From Fremontodendron californicum (lineage: Eukaryota; Streptophyta; Magnoliopsida; Malvales; Malvaceae): DNA of 64,000 nt. Shown here piece by piece: positions 11,309 through 21,992 of this stretch. The stretch lies in NCBI GenBank assembly GCA_030761205.1, contig JAULJL010000002.1, positions 20,749,010 to 20,813,009 on the forward strand, written 5' to 3'. How positions within the stretch are numbered: the first letter of the stretch is position 1; each line of letters starts with the position of its first letter. A program made the translations under genes and the position numbers. The notes below the pieces were generated by a model. That model did no database searches. It was given only the letters and a program-made list of their open reading frames with translations, and was not told the origin of the DNA.

Positions 11309-11560
11309 GACACACAGAGGCTAAGGTTAACGCAGTAATGTCAGGAGAGGTTGAAAAGGTAAAGAGAGATGTTAGAAAGGTAAAGAAACCAATGATCAGA
11401 GTCTGGATAGAGATGGTCAAGGCAGGGTTGATTCAACCAAAATCGGATATGAGAAAGATAGTCAACCAGTCGAAGGGTTTTTGCCAATATCATGAGTGTA
11501 AAGGGCATGCCATTCAGGTTGTGAAGAGTTTTTAGCAAAGATTCAAAGGATGATGGATAT
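11309..11560 (+). pseudogene. gag 3' end fragment, element A
   Basis: Frames read HTEAKVNAVMSGE and VKKPMIRVWIEMVKAG, matching the gag C-terminus of D (ENQVNAVLTGE, VKTPMIEVWFKMVKA). A zinc-knuckle-like FCQYHECKGHAIQ follows, broken just before its last cysteine. A stop follows at about 11533, and the protein continues in other frames toward the protease. It lost its 5' part at the junction with element B. Confidence 0.8.
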
Positions 11561-11589
11561 GGATGAGGCCTAGTTTTTTGAAAAGTAGA

Positions 11590-12723
11590 AGATCCTGAAG
11601 TCAGTATGAATAAAATTGGTTATGAGGTGGATAGACCTCTAATCATATATTATGACGAGCCAAAGGTAAAGGCTATTCCAGTGGTCGAGGGACCTTTTCC
11701 GAAATTGATCATAGAATTTTCGTCCCCTTTCCCTTATAAAGAGGACAAGGCGATTCCATGGAGCTATGAATGAGTATGGCTATACCGAGATCCTCGAATC
11801 ATCAAACAGCTGCCGTCAATGTAACTGGAGTGGGTCATCTGACACGAAGTGATAGATTCTATGCCCAGAGAGTAGTTGAACAAAGCCAAATGAGAAAGAC
11901 AGGAGGGCCAGATAAATGGTAAAGGATAGTGGAAGATTGAATAGTCTGGGAAGTGGAGAAGGATTCGTCCCCGATTAATAAAGTGAGAGAGCCTATGAAT
12001 AAGAAGAAAGCCTGCGAATTCTTAAAGTTTATCAAACACAGTGAATACAATGTAGTAGAACAATTGCATTGCCAACTGGCAAGGATTTCAGTTCTTTCAC
12101 TGTTGTTAAACTCAGAGCACACCAAAATGCCCTACGAGAATTTTGAACCAAGCTTATGTGGCTAACAACGTATCGGTAAATAAATTAGACCGATTGTTGG
12201 GGGAATATCACAACAGATGACTATATCTCTTTCAGTTATGATGAGATACCGCCAAATTGTATAAGATCTACCAAGGCTCTTCATATAACCACTACCTGAT
12301 GATTATATGAGGCCATTGGTAACCTTGTCAAAACTGCTAATTGCTATGACCTACATGCTGCCGAGTCATAACATTGTCAGAGCCTTTGATGGCACTCACC
12401 GGGAGGTGATGGGGAACATTGAAACCCCGCTTCAGATAGGTCCCTGTACTTATGAGGTCAAATTCAAAGTCATGAACATCACCCCATCTTATAATTGTTT
12501 GCTGGGGAGGCCGTGGATTCACTCTGCCGAGGCTGTGCCGTCATCTCTCCATCAAAAGCTGAATTTTGTGATGGAAGAATGCCTAGTCAGTGTGTTAGGA
12601 GAAGAAGATATTATAGCTTCTGCATCCACCGATTCCCCTTATATAAAAGTGAATGAGGATGTCATAGAGTGCTCATTCAAGTCATTGGAGTTTGTCAACA
12701 CTATTTATCACCGAGGGATATAA
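11590..12723 (+). pseudogene. Aspartic protease region pseudogene, element A
   Basis: Retroelement protease that would process Gag-Pol. Recognisable parts are KKACEFLKFIKHSEYNVVEQL (12001-12062) and the run 12307-12723 with VRAFDGTHREVMG, SYNCLLGRPWIHS and VPSSLHQKL. Compared with D, about 50 bases coding for the active-site segment (DNGSS in D) are gone near 12295-12310: the sequence jumps from LHITTT directly to the PLVTLSKL part. Further frameshifts lie near 11755 and 12130. It is therefore catalytically dead. Confidence 0.85.
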
Positions 12724-13226
12724 AATTCCAAAGCCGATGTTGTCTAAGAGTACCATGTTAGGGGTAAAGACGACATTAGCAAAAAGCTATCGTGTAGGAA
12801 AAGGATTAGGAAAATACCTCCAAGGAATGGCCAGAGTGATAGAAGTGGTCGGAAAGAAAGACCAATTCGGTCTTGGGTACCTCCCTAAAGCCCATGAGAA
12901 AAGAAATAGGAGGATGGCCCGAGTTTCAGGTGTGGATATGGAATGGGAGCCCATGACTTTCCCTCCAATCCTTCACATTTTTCGCTCAGCAGGTTTCGAG
13001 TTTGGTAAAAAAATTCTGATGATGTGATGCTCATGTTGGAACAAGCATTCGAGAAATTCTATGTGGGTGAGGATAAACAGCTACAAGAAATGATGATCGG
13101 CATGGCCGAAATAGATGAGCTGGGGAATGAAAGAACAAGTTGGATGGTGCGCCCATGTCCTCCGGGTTATGAGTTGACAAATTGGAGTGTGACTGAACTT
13201 CCTATAGTTTTTAGGTCTACTCCAGA
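12692..13226 (+). pseudogene. Post-protease G-patch-like region, element A
   Basis: Downstream of protease, frames read GKGLGKYLQGMARVIEVV and KKDQFGLGYLPKAHEKR, a glycine-rich G-patch-like segment seen at this place in many plant Tat polyproteins. A conserved tail follows with VDMEWEPMTFPP and MVRPCPPGYELTNWSV, ending in a stop at 13228-13230. D has the same region at 47199-47730. The stop sits at the proposed intron donor, so it would be removed or bypassed by splicing. Confidence 0.75.
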
Positions 13227-13426
13227 GTAATGCTATGAATCAATCTTAATTGCCTCTGCCCAAGGGCATTAAGAATCCTTTTGTATGGGTTTATGTTTAA
13301 GACTTTTTCATTCAATAAATGACAATCACGATGCATTTTCTTCATAGTGATATGTCCACATTCTTTCATTCTTTCATTATTATTGCCTATATGCCTTTCT
13401 ATATTGTTTCTTCCCCTGTTTACAAG
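13227..13426 (+). other. Probable Ogre-type intron between protease and RT (element A)
   Basis: The protease frame ends at CCAGA|GTAATG, and coding resumes after a pyrimidine-rich stretch ending in 'ttcccctgtttacaag'. The donor and the post-acceptor sequence (13427: 'tgcctggatacggaatatgagg') align with the 214-base intron proposed for D. The acceptor here reads 'acaag' against 'acag' in D, so it may be damaged. An intron at this point is known for Ogre elements. Confidence 0.65.
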
Positions 13427-13549
13427 TGCCTGGATACGGAATATGAGGACTGTCCTATCAATAATTTTACTTTGGGTCTGTAGAGAATAATAGAACAAGA
13501 GGAGAAACAAGTATTGCCTCATAAAGAGCAATTATAAGTGATAAATTTG

Positions 13550-14374
13550 GGGAACGGGGAAGAAATAAAAGAGGTCAAGATTGGGACTGCAATTTCACCA
13601 TTGATAAAGCGAGAATTGATATTTTACTCCGGGAATACGCAAATGTGTTTGCATGGTCGTACCAAGACATGCTTGGGTTGGATCCTGATATCGTGGTTCA
13701 CAAACTCCTATTGAAACCAGATTACAAGCCAATTCAGCAGAAGTTGAGAAGAATGAGGCCTGAAATGCTATTAAAAATAAAGGAAGAAGTGAAAAAGCAA
13801 TTCAATGCTGGATATTTGGAAGCGGCAAAAATACCCGGACTGGGTAGCAAACATTGTCCCAGTTCCGAAGAAAGACGACAAAGTACGGATATGTGTCGAT
13901 TATCGGGATCTGAATAGGGCAAATCCTAAAGATAATTTCCTATTGCCTCACACTGATACTCTAGTAGATAATACTGCGAAGAGTTCCGTGTTTTCCTTCA
14001 TGGACGAGTTCTCAGGGTACAATCAGATTAAGATGGCACCGGAGGATATGGAGAAAACCACATCCGTGACAATGTGGGGAACTTTTTGCTACAAAGTGAT
14101 ACCTTTCGGATTGAAGAATGCTGGGGCAACATACCAAAGAACCATGGTGACTTTGTTCCATGACATGATGCATAAAGGAATCGAAGTTTATGTCGATGAT
14201 ATGATCGCAAAGTTGCAAGGAGAGGGCGAACACATTGCGAACCTTAAAAATCTTTTTGAAAGGTTGAGAAAGTTCCAACTTAAACTCAACCCGAAAAAAT
14301 GTACTTCGGAGTCACTTCAGGAAAGCTACTGGGCTTCGTTGTTAGCAAGAAAAAGATTGAAATTGTGCCAATGA
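13550..14374 (+). pseudogene. Reverse transcriptase pseudogene, element A
   Basis: RNA-directed DNA polymerase domain. MLGLDPDIVVHKL and KLRRMRPEMLLKIKEEV lie in 13645-13830. After a frameshift near 13830 the frame continues with WVANIVPVPKK, CVDYRDLN, FSFMDEFSGYNQIKM, PFGLKNAGATYQR and the catalytic YVDD at 14189-14200, which is intact here, unlike in D. A one-base loss near 14313 breaks the frame (KKCTSES in place of KKCTFGVTSGK). The thumb and both RNase H domains are missing after 14374. Confidence 0.92.
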
Positions 14375-14555
14375 AGATAAGCCAATGAAGGGGCCGAAGT
14401 TGTGCCAATGAAGATAAGCATATATGAGTCTCCTGTTCACTGCTTGAGTATCAAAGAAGAAGCGAATGGGCACCCATGGTATTACGACATCTTGTAATAC
14501 ATCAAGAGTCAACAGTACCCTGAACAAGCAACAAAAAATGATAAAGAACCCTGAG
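14375..14555 (+). pseudogene. Deletion scar and remnant between aRNase H and integrase, element A
   Basis: Compared with D, RT jumps at about 14350-14400 to the sequence encoding VPMKISIYESP and WYYDIL, which in D lies after the second RNase H. About 1.25 kb is thus lost. The joint carries a short repeated block: 'gtgccaatgaagataagc' occurs at about 14366 and 14402. Stops interrupt the remainder. Confidence 0.8.
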
Positions 14556-15721
14556 AAGAATGGCAATGATTTTTGTCTTAGATGGTGAAATCCTCTACAA
14601 GAAAGGAAAGGACCAGGTTCTGTTAAGATGTGTCGTTTCTGCTGAAGCTCAGAGAATCCTTAAAGAGGTTCGCAAAGGAATATGCGGCACTCACGCCAAC
14701 GGCCACATGCTGGCTAAACAGGTTATAAAGGCAAGATACTATTGGCTAACGATGGAAGGGGATTGCATTAATTGTTCTCGGAAGTGCCATAAATGTCAGT
14801 TATATGCAAACAAGATTCATGTGCCTCCATCGTCGCTGCATGTCATGATGGCTCCATGGCCATTTTTGATGTGGGGAGTGGATATGATCGGGCCCATTAA
14901 CCGAAAGCTTCGAACATACGCCATTTCATCCTGGTGGCCATAGATTACTTCACAAAATGGGTAGAAGCCGCTTCTTATGCCAATGTAACAAAGTCAATGG
15001 TGTGCAGATTCATCAAGAAAGAGATTGTGTGCCGATATGGACTCTCGGAAAGAATAATTTTGGAAAATGCTCTCAACCTGAATAATAAGATGATGAGGGA
15101 AATATGTACCCAGTTCAAGATCAAGCATCATAATTTGACACCTTATCATCCAAAAATGAATGGGGCAGTAGAAGCAACCAATAAGAACTTCAAGAAGATT
15201 GTTGAAAAGATGACCGATGTGTACAAAGATTGGCATGAGATCTTGCCTTTTGCTCTCCACACATATCGTACTTCAGTTCGCACATCTATGGGTTCCACGC
15301 CATTTTTGATGGTATACGGGATAGAGGCAGTGCTGCCTATTGAGGTTGAAATCCCTTCACTTTGTGCTTTGATGGAAGTTGGTTTAGAAGAGGCAGAATG
15401 GGTTCGAGCTCACTATGAACAGCTGAATCTCATCGAGGAGAAGAGGCTGAAGGCAATTTGTAATGGGCAGATGTATCAGGAAAGGAGGATTCGAGCCCAC
15501 AACAAAAAGGTTCGCCCTAGGCAGTTTCGAGAGGGAGAGTTGGTATTGAGGAAAGTTCTCCTTATTGTGAAAGATCCTCGCGGAAAATAGGCTCCGTATT
15601 GGGAAGGACCTTATATGGTGAAAAATGCATTTTCTGGAGGAGCATTGATCTTAACTCGGATGGATGGCGATGACTTGAGAAATCCCGTAAACGCCGATAA
15701 ATTGAAGAAATACTATACTTG
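14555..15721 (+). pseudogene. Integrase pseudogene, element A
   Basis: DDE integrase that would insert the cDNA. The zinc-binding part (14560-14830) shows THANGHMLAKQ and KCHKC, but the first histidine is arginine (EVRKG for EVHEG in D). The first catalytic aspartate is in WGVDMIGPI. A frameshift lies near 14925, before AIDYFTKWVEA. The second catalytic aspartate is replaced: IILENALNLNNK against IISDNSLNLNNK in D. The glutamate in NGAVEATNK is kept. A stop at 15588-15590 cuts the C-terminal part, whose frame runs on as YWEGPYMVK to LKKYYT and ends at about 15721. There is no chromodomain, as expected for Tat. Confidence 0.92.
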
Positions 15722-17460
15722 AAGAAAAAAAGGAAAACCAAAAAGTGCGATATTATGCATATGAGAATTCAAATGATTCAAAGTGCAAAAATGAAAATTC
15801 TATTTATCTATTTCCCATGAGGATTGCTTTTCAACGAGAATATTCATGCTTGATATGAGAAATGACCATCTTTCGTACCCCTTTCACTAAGAATAAATTA
15901 TCCATAGTTACCCCCTTTGAGTCATAGGAATTCTTTCTTTCTTTGAACCTTGATCAAGGATCACCCTCCACACTGGGGGGCAAATGCGAGGAAAGACCTC
16001 CTTCAAAAATCATGGCAAAATGAGCCATAAAAAAAAAACACACAAAATGTGTGAAAAAGTATGGCAAATGAAAGCCAAGAACGAAAAGGAAACAAATTCA
16101 AAAGAGGAGAGAAAAGTCCAGAAGGGACAAATGTTTCAAAAATGAATCCTCCTCATGAAATGATCCTTGATCCGATTACCCTTAAACACATTTTGGGCCT
16201 ATTTATCCTTTCTTTCTAAACCCGAACCTTGGCCTATATTACGTGCTTTTAAAGTCTTTTTTGATCAAGCATGGGTATTTAACTTGAAGGGTTTCTCCTC
16301 CGATTTCATCCTATCTTTTGAATTGTCATTTTTACCATGAAAGAATTTAGAATTCTCAGATGCATGGTGGAACACAAAAAAATGAAAAAAGAATGTAAAA
16401 GGAGAGGTTTAAGCCGAAAACCCAAAAATGGTGACTTAAAATCGAATGGGGGATACTTGGGTTGAAAACCCGCAAAGGCCAGCCCAAGTACTAATCAAAG
16501 ATTTAAATCAATGCTCCGTGTAAAGGGAGAGAAAGTGTCAAAAAATCAGAGAAAAAGGGTAAAGCTCGGTCTGAAGCAATTGCGAAAGCCGAGAAGTCAT
16601 CCAAGTAGTTGGCTCGCTCAAAAGATATTTCAGAGGAACTGAAGCAGGAAGGGTCCAGGATATTTCTCATCTGGGGAATCTATACCTTCTCCTCTACATT
16701 TCCTTTTTAATCCTTGATATTCATCTTTGTTATCTAAACCTTTTGTGCAATGAATTCTTGTTGGCCCTTTCATGGCATTTGGCTATTTCATGCTATCTTT
16801 CATATATGTTATGATGCATCTTAAATGTTATCAAATTGAATGATGATTAGTAAACATAAAAATCTTTAAATAAAAGGATTTCTTTGCATTACTATGGAGT
16901 AGATTTAAATTTTAGAAGAGGTTTGGAAATCATTAAAACTTGGAAAAACTCGTGGCAATCCATAATGTTGAAAAACTCATCGAGTGGGCAAACAATGGAT
17001 AGATTAAACACATCAATCCATGATACTGAAGAACTCATCCAGTAGAGCGACCATGGATAGGCTGAAGACACCGTCACAGAGTCAGATAACTTGTGGATCA
17101 CGGTGAAATCATAGAAAATAGCTCATCAAAAAGGAGAAATCATGGATAGGTCGAAGATACCGTCACGAAGTCAGAAAATTTGTGAATCTCAGTGAATTCA
17201 TAATGATGAAAAGCTCATCAAGAAGATTAAGTAGTGGCGTTGAAAAGTCCGTGAACCACAATGAAATCATGGATTAAAAATCATGACAATCATGTAATTA
17301 CATTCATCCCTAGGGAACATGCATCTTACAAGCATTTGCAAAACCTGTCATTAACCTCACTGAATTAGGCTAATATTGCAGGAACTATAGAAAGTTTTCC
17401 TTTTTAAGTTCAATGTAGCTGGCATAAAAGGAAGAAAAACAAAACCCTTTGCACGGGCAT

Positions 17461-17630
17461 TCTAGACAAGACATCCAAACATTTTATGGACAAGACATCC
17501 AACATTTCATGGACAAGACATCCAAACATTATCTGGACAAGACATCCAACATTCCATGGATAAGACATCCAAACTTCTTCTAGACAAGACATCCAAACAT
17601 TTTCTGGACAAGACATCCAAATTATAATTT
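17461..17630. repeat. Tandem repeat 'gacaagacatccaa', about 24 bp unit
   Basis: About seven copies of 'gacaagacatccaaacattt(t)ctg' type lie in the A 3' UTR. The 'gacaagacatccaa' core reappears in the 48 bp array at 17990-18185, so the two arrays are related. Confidence 0.9.
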
Positions 17631-17989
17631 CATCCCCAAAATTATATACATGTCATGTGAAAAGATATTTTTCTAAAAATCTGCCGGGTTGCCGGGGAGT
17701 TCGATATCCTGAGACATGCCATTTATATAATTTCACACCAAGATAATATATGGCACCGGGATTACCACTGAGCTGTTTTCTTTTCTTGCAAAATCGAACT
17801 CGTTTCCTTAAGAAGAGTCGAGCCTTGATTAGTCAAGGAATTCAATTTAGGGACAAATTATTCGAAAATATGGTTTTCATTTTATATACATGTCATGTGA
17901 AAAGATATTTTTCTAAAGCTTTGCCGGGTTACCGAGGAGTTCGGTGAAATATCCCGATACCATGCCAGTTATATAATTTTTCACACAAA

Positions 17990-18185
17990 ATTTTTCCTGG
18001 ATAAGACAACCAGATCTTTCTTAGACAAGACATCCAAAATTTACCTGGATAAGACAACTAGATATTTCTTGGACAAGACATCCAAAATTTTCCTGGATAA
18101 GAAAACCAGATTTTTCTCGGACAAGACATCCAAAAATTTTCCTAGATAAGACAACTAGATTTTTCTCAGACAAGACATCCAAATT
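17990..18185. repeat. Tandem repeat, about 48 bp unit, 4 copies
   Basis: Each unit combines 'cctggataagacaaccagat' with 'ttctcggacaagacatccaa'. It is a higher-order version of the 24 bp unit upstream. Confidence 0.9.
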
Positions 18186-18187
18186 TT

Positions 18188-18510
18188 AAAGAAATCAAAC
18201 TCGTTTCCTTAAGACGGGTAAAACCTTGATTAGTCAGGGAATTCAATTGAAGGACAAACCTTTTGTTTTAAAAGAAATCGAACTAGTTTCCTTAAGATGG
18301 GTCGAGCCTTGATTAGTCAGGGAATTCAATTTAAGGACAAACCTTTTTGTTTTAAAAGAAATCGAACTCATTTTCTTAAGACGGGTCGAGCCTTGATTAG
18401 TCAGGGAATTCAATTTAAGGACAAACCTTTTTGTTTTTAAGAAATTGAACTTGTTTCCTTAAGACGGGTCGAGCCTTGATTAGTCAGGGAACTCAATTTA
18501 AGGACAAAAC
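18188..18510. repeat. Tandem repeat, about 83 bp unit, 4 copies
   Basis: Units begin 'gaaatcgaactcgtttcctt' near 18191, 18274, 18358 and 18441 and end with 'aaggacaaacctttttgtttt'. A further diverged unit lies at about 17787-17865. One unit in inverse orientation is present in the D 3' UTR (about 40678-40745), so the unit predates the array. Confidence 0.9.
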
Positions 18511-18744
18511 CACCATATTTTACAGTTTAAAAAATCAAAAAAATCAAAAAAATGAATAAAAAATGTTGAATTGAACAATGGTGAAGAAATTTTGATAATC
18601 GGTGTCGACACCTAATTTTGTCCGAACCCCTAAATCAGGTAAAATTTCTTCCTAATGATGTTTTAGAATGCAGAAAAACTCTTCTCATCCTGCAAGTGAT
18701 ACTCCGAGACTTAGTTTAAGAGGCCGGGCATGAAAAATCAATTT

Positions 18745-18800
18745 GGAAAAAGTCAACCTCGGAAAAGTCAACCCCGAAAAGTAAACTACTGAAAAAGTCA
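18745..18800. promoter_or_regulatory. W-box cluster in A LTR (putative U3)
   Basis: AGTCAA (inverse of TTGACT) is present at about 18751 and 18766, with a decayed AGTAAA at about 18780 and AGTCAC near 18796. The cluster lies 150 to 195 bases from the LTR start, the same place as in B, D and E. Confidence 0.5.
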
Positions 18801-19419
18801 CCCATATTCAAAATCAAGATTCAAAGTTTAATTGAACAATGGTGAAAGAATTTTGATAATATGAGGTCTACAACGAAAGATATAGAGTCCAGAAGATGGG
18901 TTATGGAGATTCAGTAGAAAGGAAATCCTAGTTTGGAAAATTTAGGGAAAAGTGCTTAAACGATCAAATTGGTCGAAATTGGAGCTTCCGATTGGAAGAT
19001 AAGCAATGACTAAGGGTAATAGGGAGGCCATTTGAAAGCAAAACCAAAGGAAGAGTCAATTCGAAAGAAAACCAAGAATTAGGGTTTTTGGTGAATTTTG
19101 GCGAAATTGGGGAAAATTGCAGAGATGGCCCGATTCGGTAAAATTAAAGCCCCTAATTGATGAAGAGTGGGTAAACAAATATAGCTCAAGGCTCAGTTTG
19201 AAGTAATTCCGAGAAAAAAGCCGGTTGGAGGAAAAAAAAGAAACAAGGAAATTCTCAATATTGGAAAAAGGAAAAATCAAAACGGAGGGGAATTTGATCG
19301 TAAAAATTGAGAATTTTTGGAACAACTACAATTCAATATATAATAAAGGCACCAAAAAAAAAAAGAAAATCTGGAAATCAGACTTGTTTTGAGTAAAACC
19401 GAGGCTTCAGAGGTAGAAC

Positions 19420-20000
19420 GACAAATATGGAAAATTCGGGAAAATAGAAAACAAAAAATTACCAAAACTTCCAAATCTCAATATTATGTCATTTGGAGGA
19501 GATTGGCGAAAAAAATCCGGAACCGAAACTCGTTTGCAAAATGGAAAATTTCGGGCCCAATAAGTTGAAATTTCAAAAGATAAATCCTGAAAAATAGCAA
19601 ATGAGCTCGGAAAATTATGAAAACTTTTAGATCTCAATTTTAAGTTATTTGGAAGAGATTGGAGAAGAAAAATCCGGAATCGGAGCTCGTTTGCAAACTG
19701 GCAAGTTTCAGGCCCACTAAGTTGAATTTAAAGAAGATAAATCCCAAAAAAAATAGCAAATGAGCTCGAAAAATTATGAAAACTTCCAGATCTCAATTTT
19801 AAATTATTTTAAAGAGATTGGTAAAGAAAAATCTAGAATCGGAGCTCGTTTGAAAAATGGTAAAAGTTCGTGTGCACTAAGGGCAATTTTGGAAAGAAAA
19901 TCCAGGAAAAATAGCAAATGGGCTCGAAAATTATGAAAACTTCTAGAATTCAATTTTATATTATTTAGAAGTATTGAAAAAATAAAATTTTGATTTAGAG
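19420..20000 (+). repeat. LTR subrepeats, about 145 bp degenerate unit (element A)
   Basis: About four copies carry 'aaaatagcaaatgagctcg(g)aaaattatgaaaacttc', then 'gatctcaattttaa(g)ttatttg', then 'gagattgg(c/a)gaa(g)aaaaatc'. They correspond to those in the D and E LTRs. Confidence 0.75.
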
Positions 20001-21992
20001 TCCGTTTGCTATTTAATTAGGTTCGGGGGCTAAAAGGGTAATTTTACTGAAGAAACCGAAGAAGGCCTTTATTGCAATTAAAAATATAGAGATTGGGCTA
20101 GAATATGAAAGGTCAGCTGAGCCCAAGGGGAGGATGATTTTTGCTGAGTTCTTGTACCCAAAGGCCAAAAGTGGATAGTAAGGTAGTTATTTTTTTGATC
20201 AAGCCTTTGTAATTGTGCCACATGGTCCAATACATGAAGAGGAAGGATGTCAACATGATGGCTACATATTTTTGAATAGATATATTACTTAGGGGCTGAT
20301 CACTTAATCTAAGGGTGGTAATTTCACATTTTAAGCATCTTGGATTAGTGGCCTTTGGATCAAATTGGCTAGGAAAAAAAATGACAACATCCTACACCAA
20401 ATGTAACCATTCGGCTGCCTTAAGGGGGAGGATTTTTTTTTCATTTTTATAGGTCTCTCTTGGCTGATCACTATTCATTTTGGGAGCAAATAGCTAAGTT
20501 TTGAAAAGAAAAGAAAGTTTAGAAGAGAAGAAAGGCTTGAAAAATAGGTTTTGAAGGTAGCCTAAAGGCACCTAACTCTTGCATTTTCTTTCATTTTCCA
20601 TGCTTAACTTGCTGATTTTCATTGAGATTTTGTGATTTCTTGTTGTTTTTGGTTGTGAAATAAATGTTTTAAAACTTCTTCTTAAAGCTCCTATCTCATG
20701 TTTTCTTGAAAGAAAAGAAAAAACAATTTTTTACCTATTTTTCTATGGTGGCCGAACCTACCATTGGAGTGCATGCCTTGTGTTTGATCTATTTTCCATG
20801 TTGGTTGTGATATTTAGCTTGTTTTTATGTTTTAGCTTTTTAAAATGAGTTTGTTGGGGAATTATGTGGGGAATTATTTTCCAAGCTTTGTCGGGTTTGC
20901 TGGGGAGTAGGGTAATATTTTCTGACATATGCCATTTATGTGATTCCTCACATGAAAAATCCATGAAAATGAGTTTTGAAATAATGATGTGAGCATATTC
21001 CATGATATCTAGATTTACCATCTTAATCATGATATGTTTGTGAATATTCTATGGTGATGTCATTATATGATTGAATAATTCATTCATATGCTATGTCATT
21101 CATTCATATGTCATGTCATTCAAAGTTAGCCATGTCAAGCATGCCATATTATTCATTCTTTTGACCTTGTCTTTTAGATTTTGTCATGTCATTAATTCTT
21201 TTGCCATGTTATAACAAAATGCTTGCCATGCCATGTTAATTATGCATGTTTTATATTCATGTTTTAATGATAACTTATATATTCATGACCATTTAAATTT
21301 TTGAAAATTGTTTTTTTTTTTAATAAATAAGGCAATATTCCCTAGTTGATATAATTCATGAATCCTCTTTCGGATTGTCAGAGTGTCTTCATCAGTTATT
21401 ATTAAAGAAGGAATATCCTTCTAAAAAGAGGATGATGCGAGATTTTCAGAAACAATAAAAATTCTATATTTTGCCAGTTTGCCGGAGAATATAGGAAGTT
21501 TTTGCAATAACAAATTATGGATAATTTCCAAACAAAATAGGATTGTTTTTAAAATGAGAATTATCATCAAATACCAAATCTAAAACCGATTTTTCATCGA
21601 GACTCCAGATAACACATGACTAATAAGATACCGTTTTATACGGCCGTTGTGGGGATGCTAATCCTTCCCCACACGTAACCGACTCCCAAACCCGCACTTG
21701 TTTTCTCTGGTTCAAAGCACAGACTTCAAAATTGGTTTTAAAATGTTTTAATTAATTTTAAAATATTTTTCAAAATCGGTTTTAATAGCTGACCAATCAC
21801 ATCTAGCCAAAAAAATATTAGTAGGCGACTCCATTTCTTTTTTTCGAGGTTGTTTTCATACCCTCAACCTTTATTTCAAGAGGAATTAAGTCGTCATTTT
21901 CTTTATTTTTTTCCAATATCACACTTTAATGATGCCGATGGTCCTACGACGGGGCAAATTTTTCTTCGGATTTTTTTTTTAAGGTTGCGACA

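Larger units (their letters stand above)
1..11312 (-). mobile_element. Element B: degenerate Ogre/Tat-type LTR retrotransposon (5' LTR plus part of interior)
   Basis: A minus-strand Ty3/gypsy element of the Tat/Ogre type. In minus-strand order it has a 4.9 kb LTR (11312 to 6408), a tRNA-Arg-like primer binding site, a leader, a broken gag, and then the 3' UTR that normally follows pol. ORF1 and essentially all of pol are missing: the gag end (about 1906) is separated from post-integrase sequence (before about 955) by only about 0.95 kb. In complete element D about 5.6 kb of pro-pol lies between those points. The 3' LTR lies outside the window. At 11309-11312 the LTR abuts the middle of element A's gag, so B appears inserted into A. 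The copy is either internally deleted or a non-autonomous derivative. Confidence 0.85.
6408..11312 (-). repeat. 5' LTR of element B (about 4.9 kb)
   Basis: On the plus strand it runs from 'tgtcgcaacc' beside the primer site to 'caaaattaggtgtcta' at 11294-11308. The terminal bases 11309-11312 (gaca) are ambiguous because D ends in 'tctaca' at this point and A gag sequence starts here. In plus order it contains a short 'acatggca' tandem array (7150-7500), an AT-rich centre, about 145 bp subrepeats (9820-10520) and a W-box cluster (11100-11182). No gene is supported inside it; open frames such as 8676-8963 and 10256-10525 are LTR shadows. Confidence 0.88.
15722..18602 (+). other. 3' UTR of element A, repeat-rich
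   Basis: No gene is supported. The first 700 bases mirror the post-integrase sequence of D and B. The rest is a patchwork of tandem repeats (listed separately), plus degenerate repeats at 16900-17270 around 'catggatagg..gaagacaccgtcac'. There is also a duplicated block of about 100 bases (17643-17745 and 17880-17985) that resembles part of the LTR ('tgccgggttgccggggagtt'). Hypervariable tandem repeats in this place are known for Tat/Ogre elements. Confidence 0.75.
11309..21992 (+). mobile_element. Element A: 5'-truncated Ogre/Tat-type LTR retrotransposon
   Basis: A plus-strand copy related to D. It begins in the middle of gag where element B abuts, continues through protease, a probable intron, RT and integrase, then a repeat-rich 3' UTR and a 3.4 kb LTR. 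Its 5' LTR, ORF1 and most of gag are left of the window or lost. Pol carries frameshifts and deletions: the protease active-site segment and both RNase H domains are missing. The usual polypurine tract in front of the LTR is also missing. The bases after the LTR (21993-21997, catat) would be the target duplication, but the partner copy is out of view. Confidence 0.85.
18603..21992 (+). repeat. 3' LTR of element A (3.39 kb)
   Basis: Starts TGTCGACACCTAATTTTGTC and ends 'aaggttgcgaca', which are the inverted equivalents of the D and B LTR ends. It contains W-box motifs (18751, 18766), the 145 bp subrepeats (about 19420-20000) and a 'catgtcattcat' tandem part (21060-21290). It is about 1.5 kb shorter than the B and D LTRs. 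Open frames inside (for example 19056-19637 minus and 21850-22068 plus) are not genes. Confidence 0.9.
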
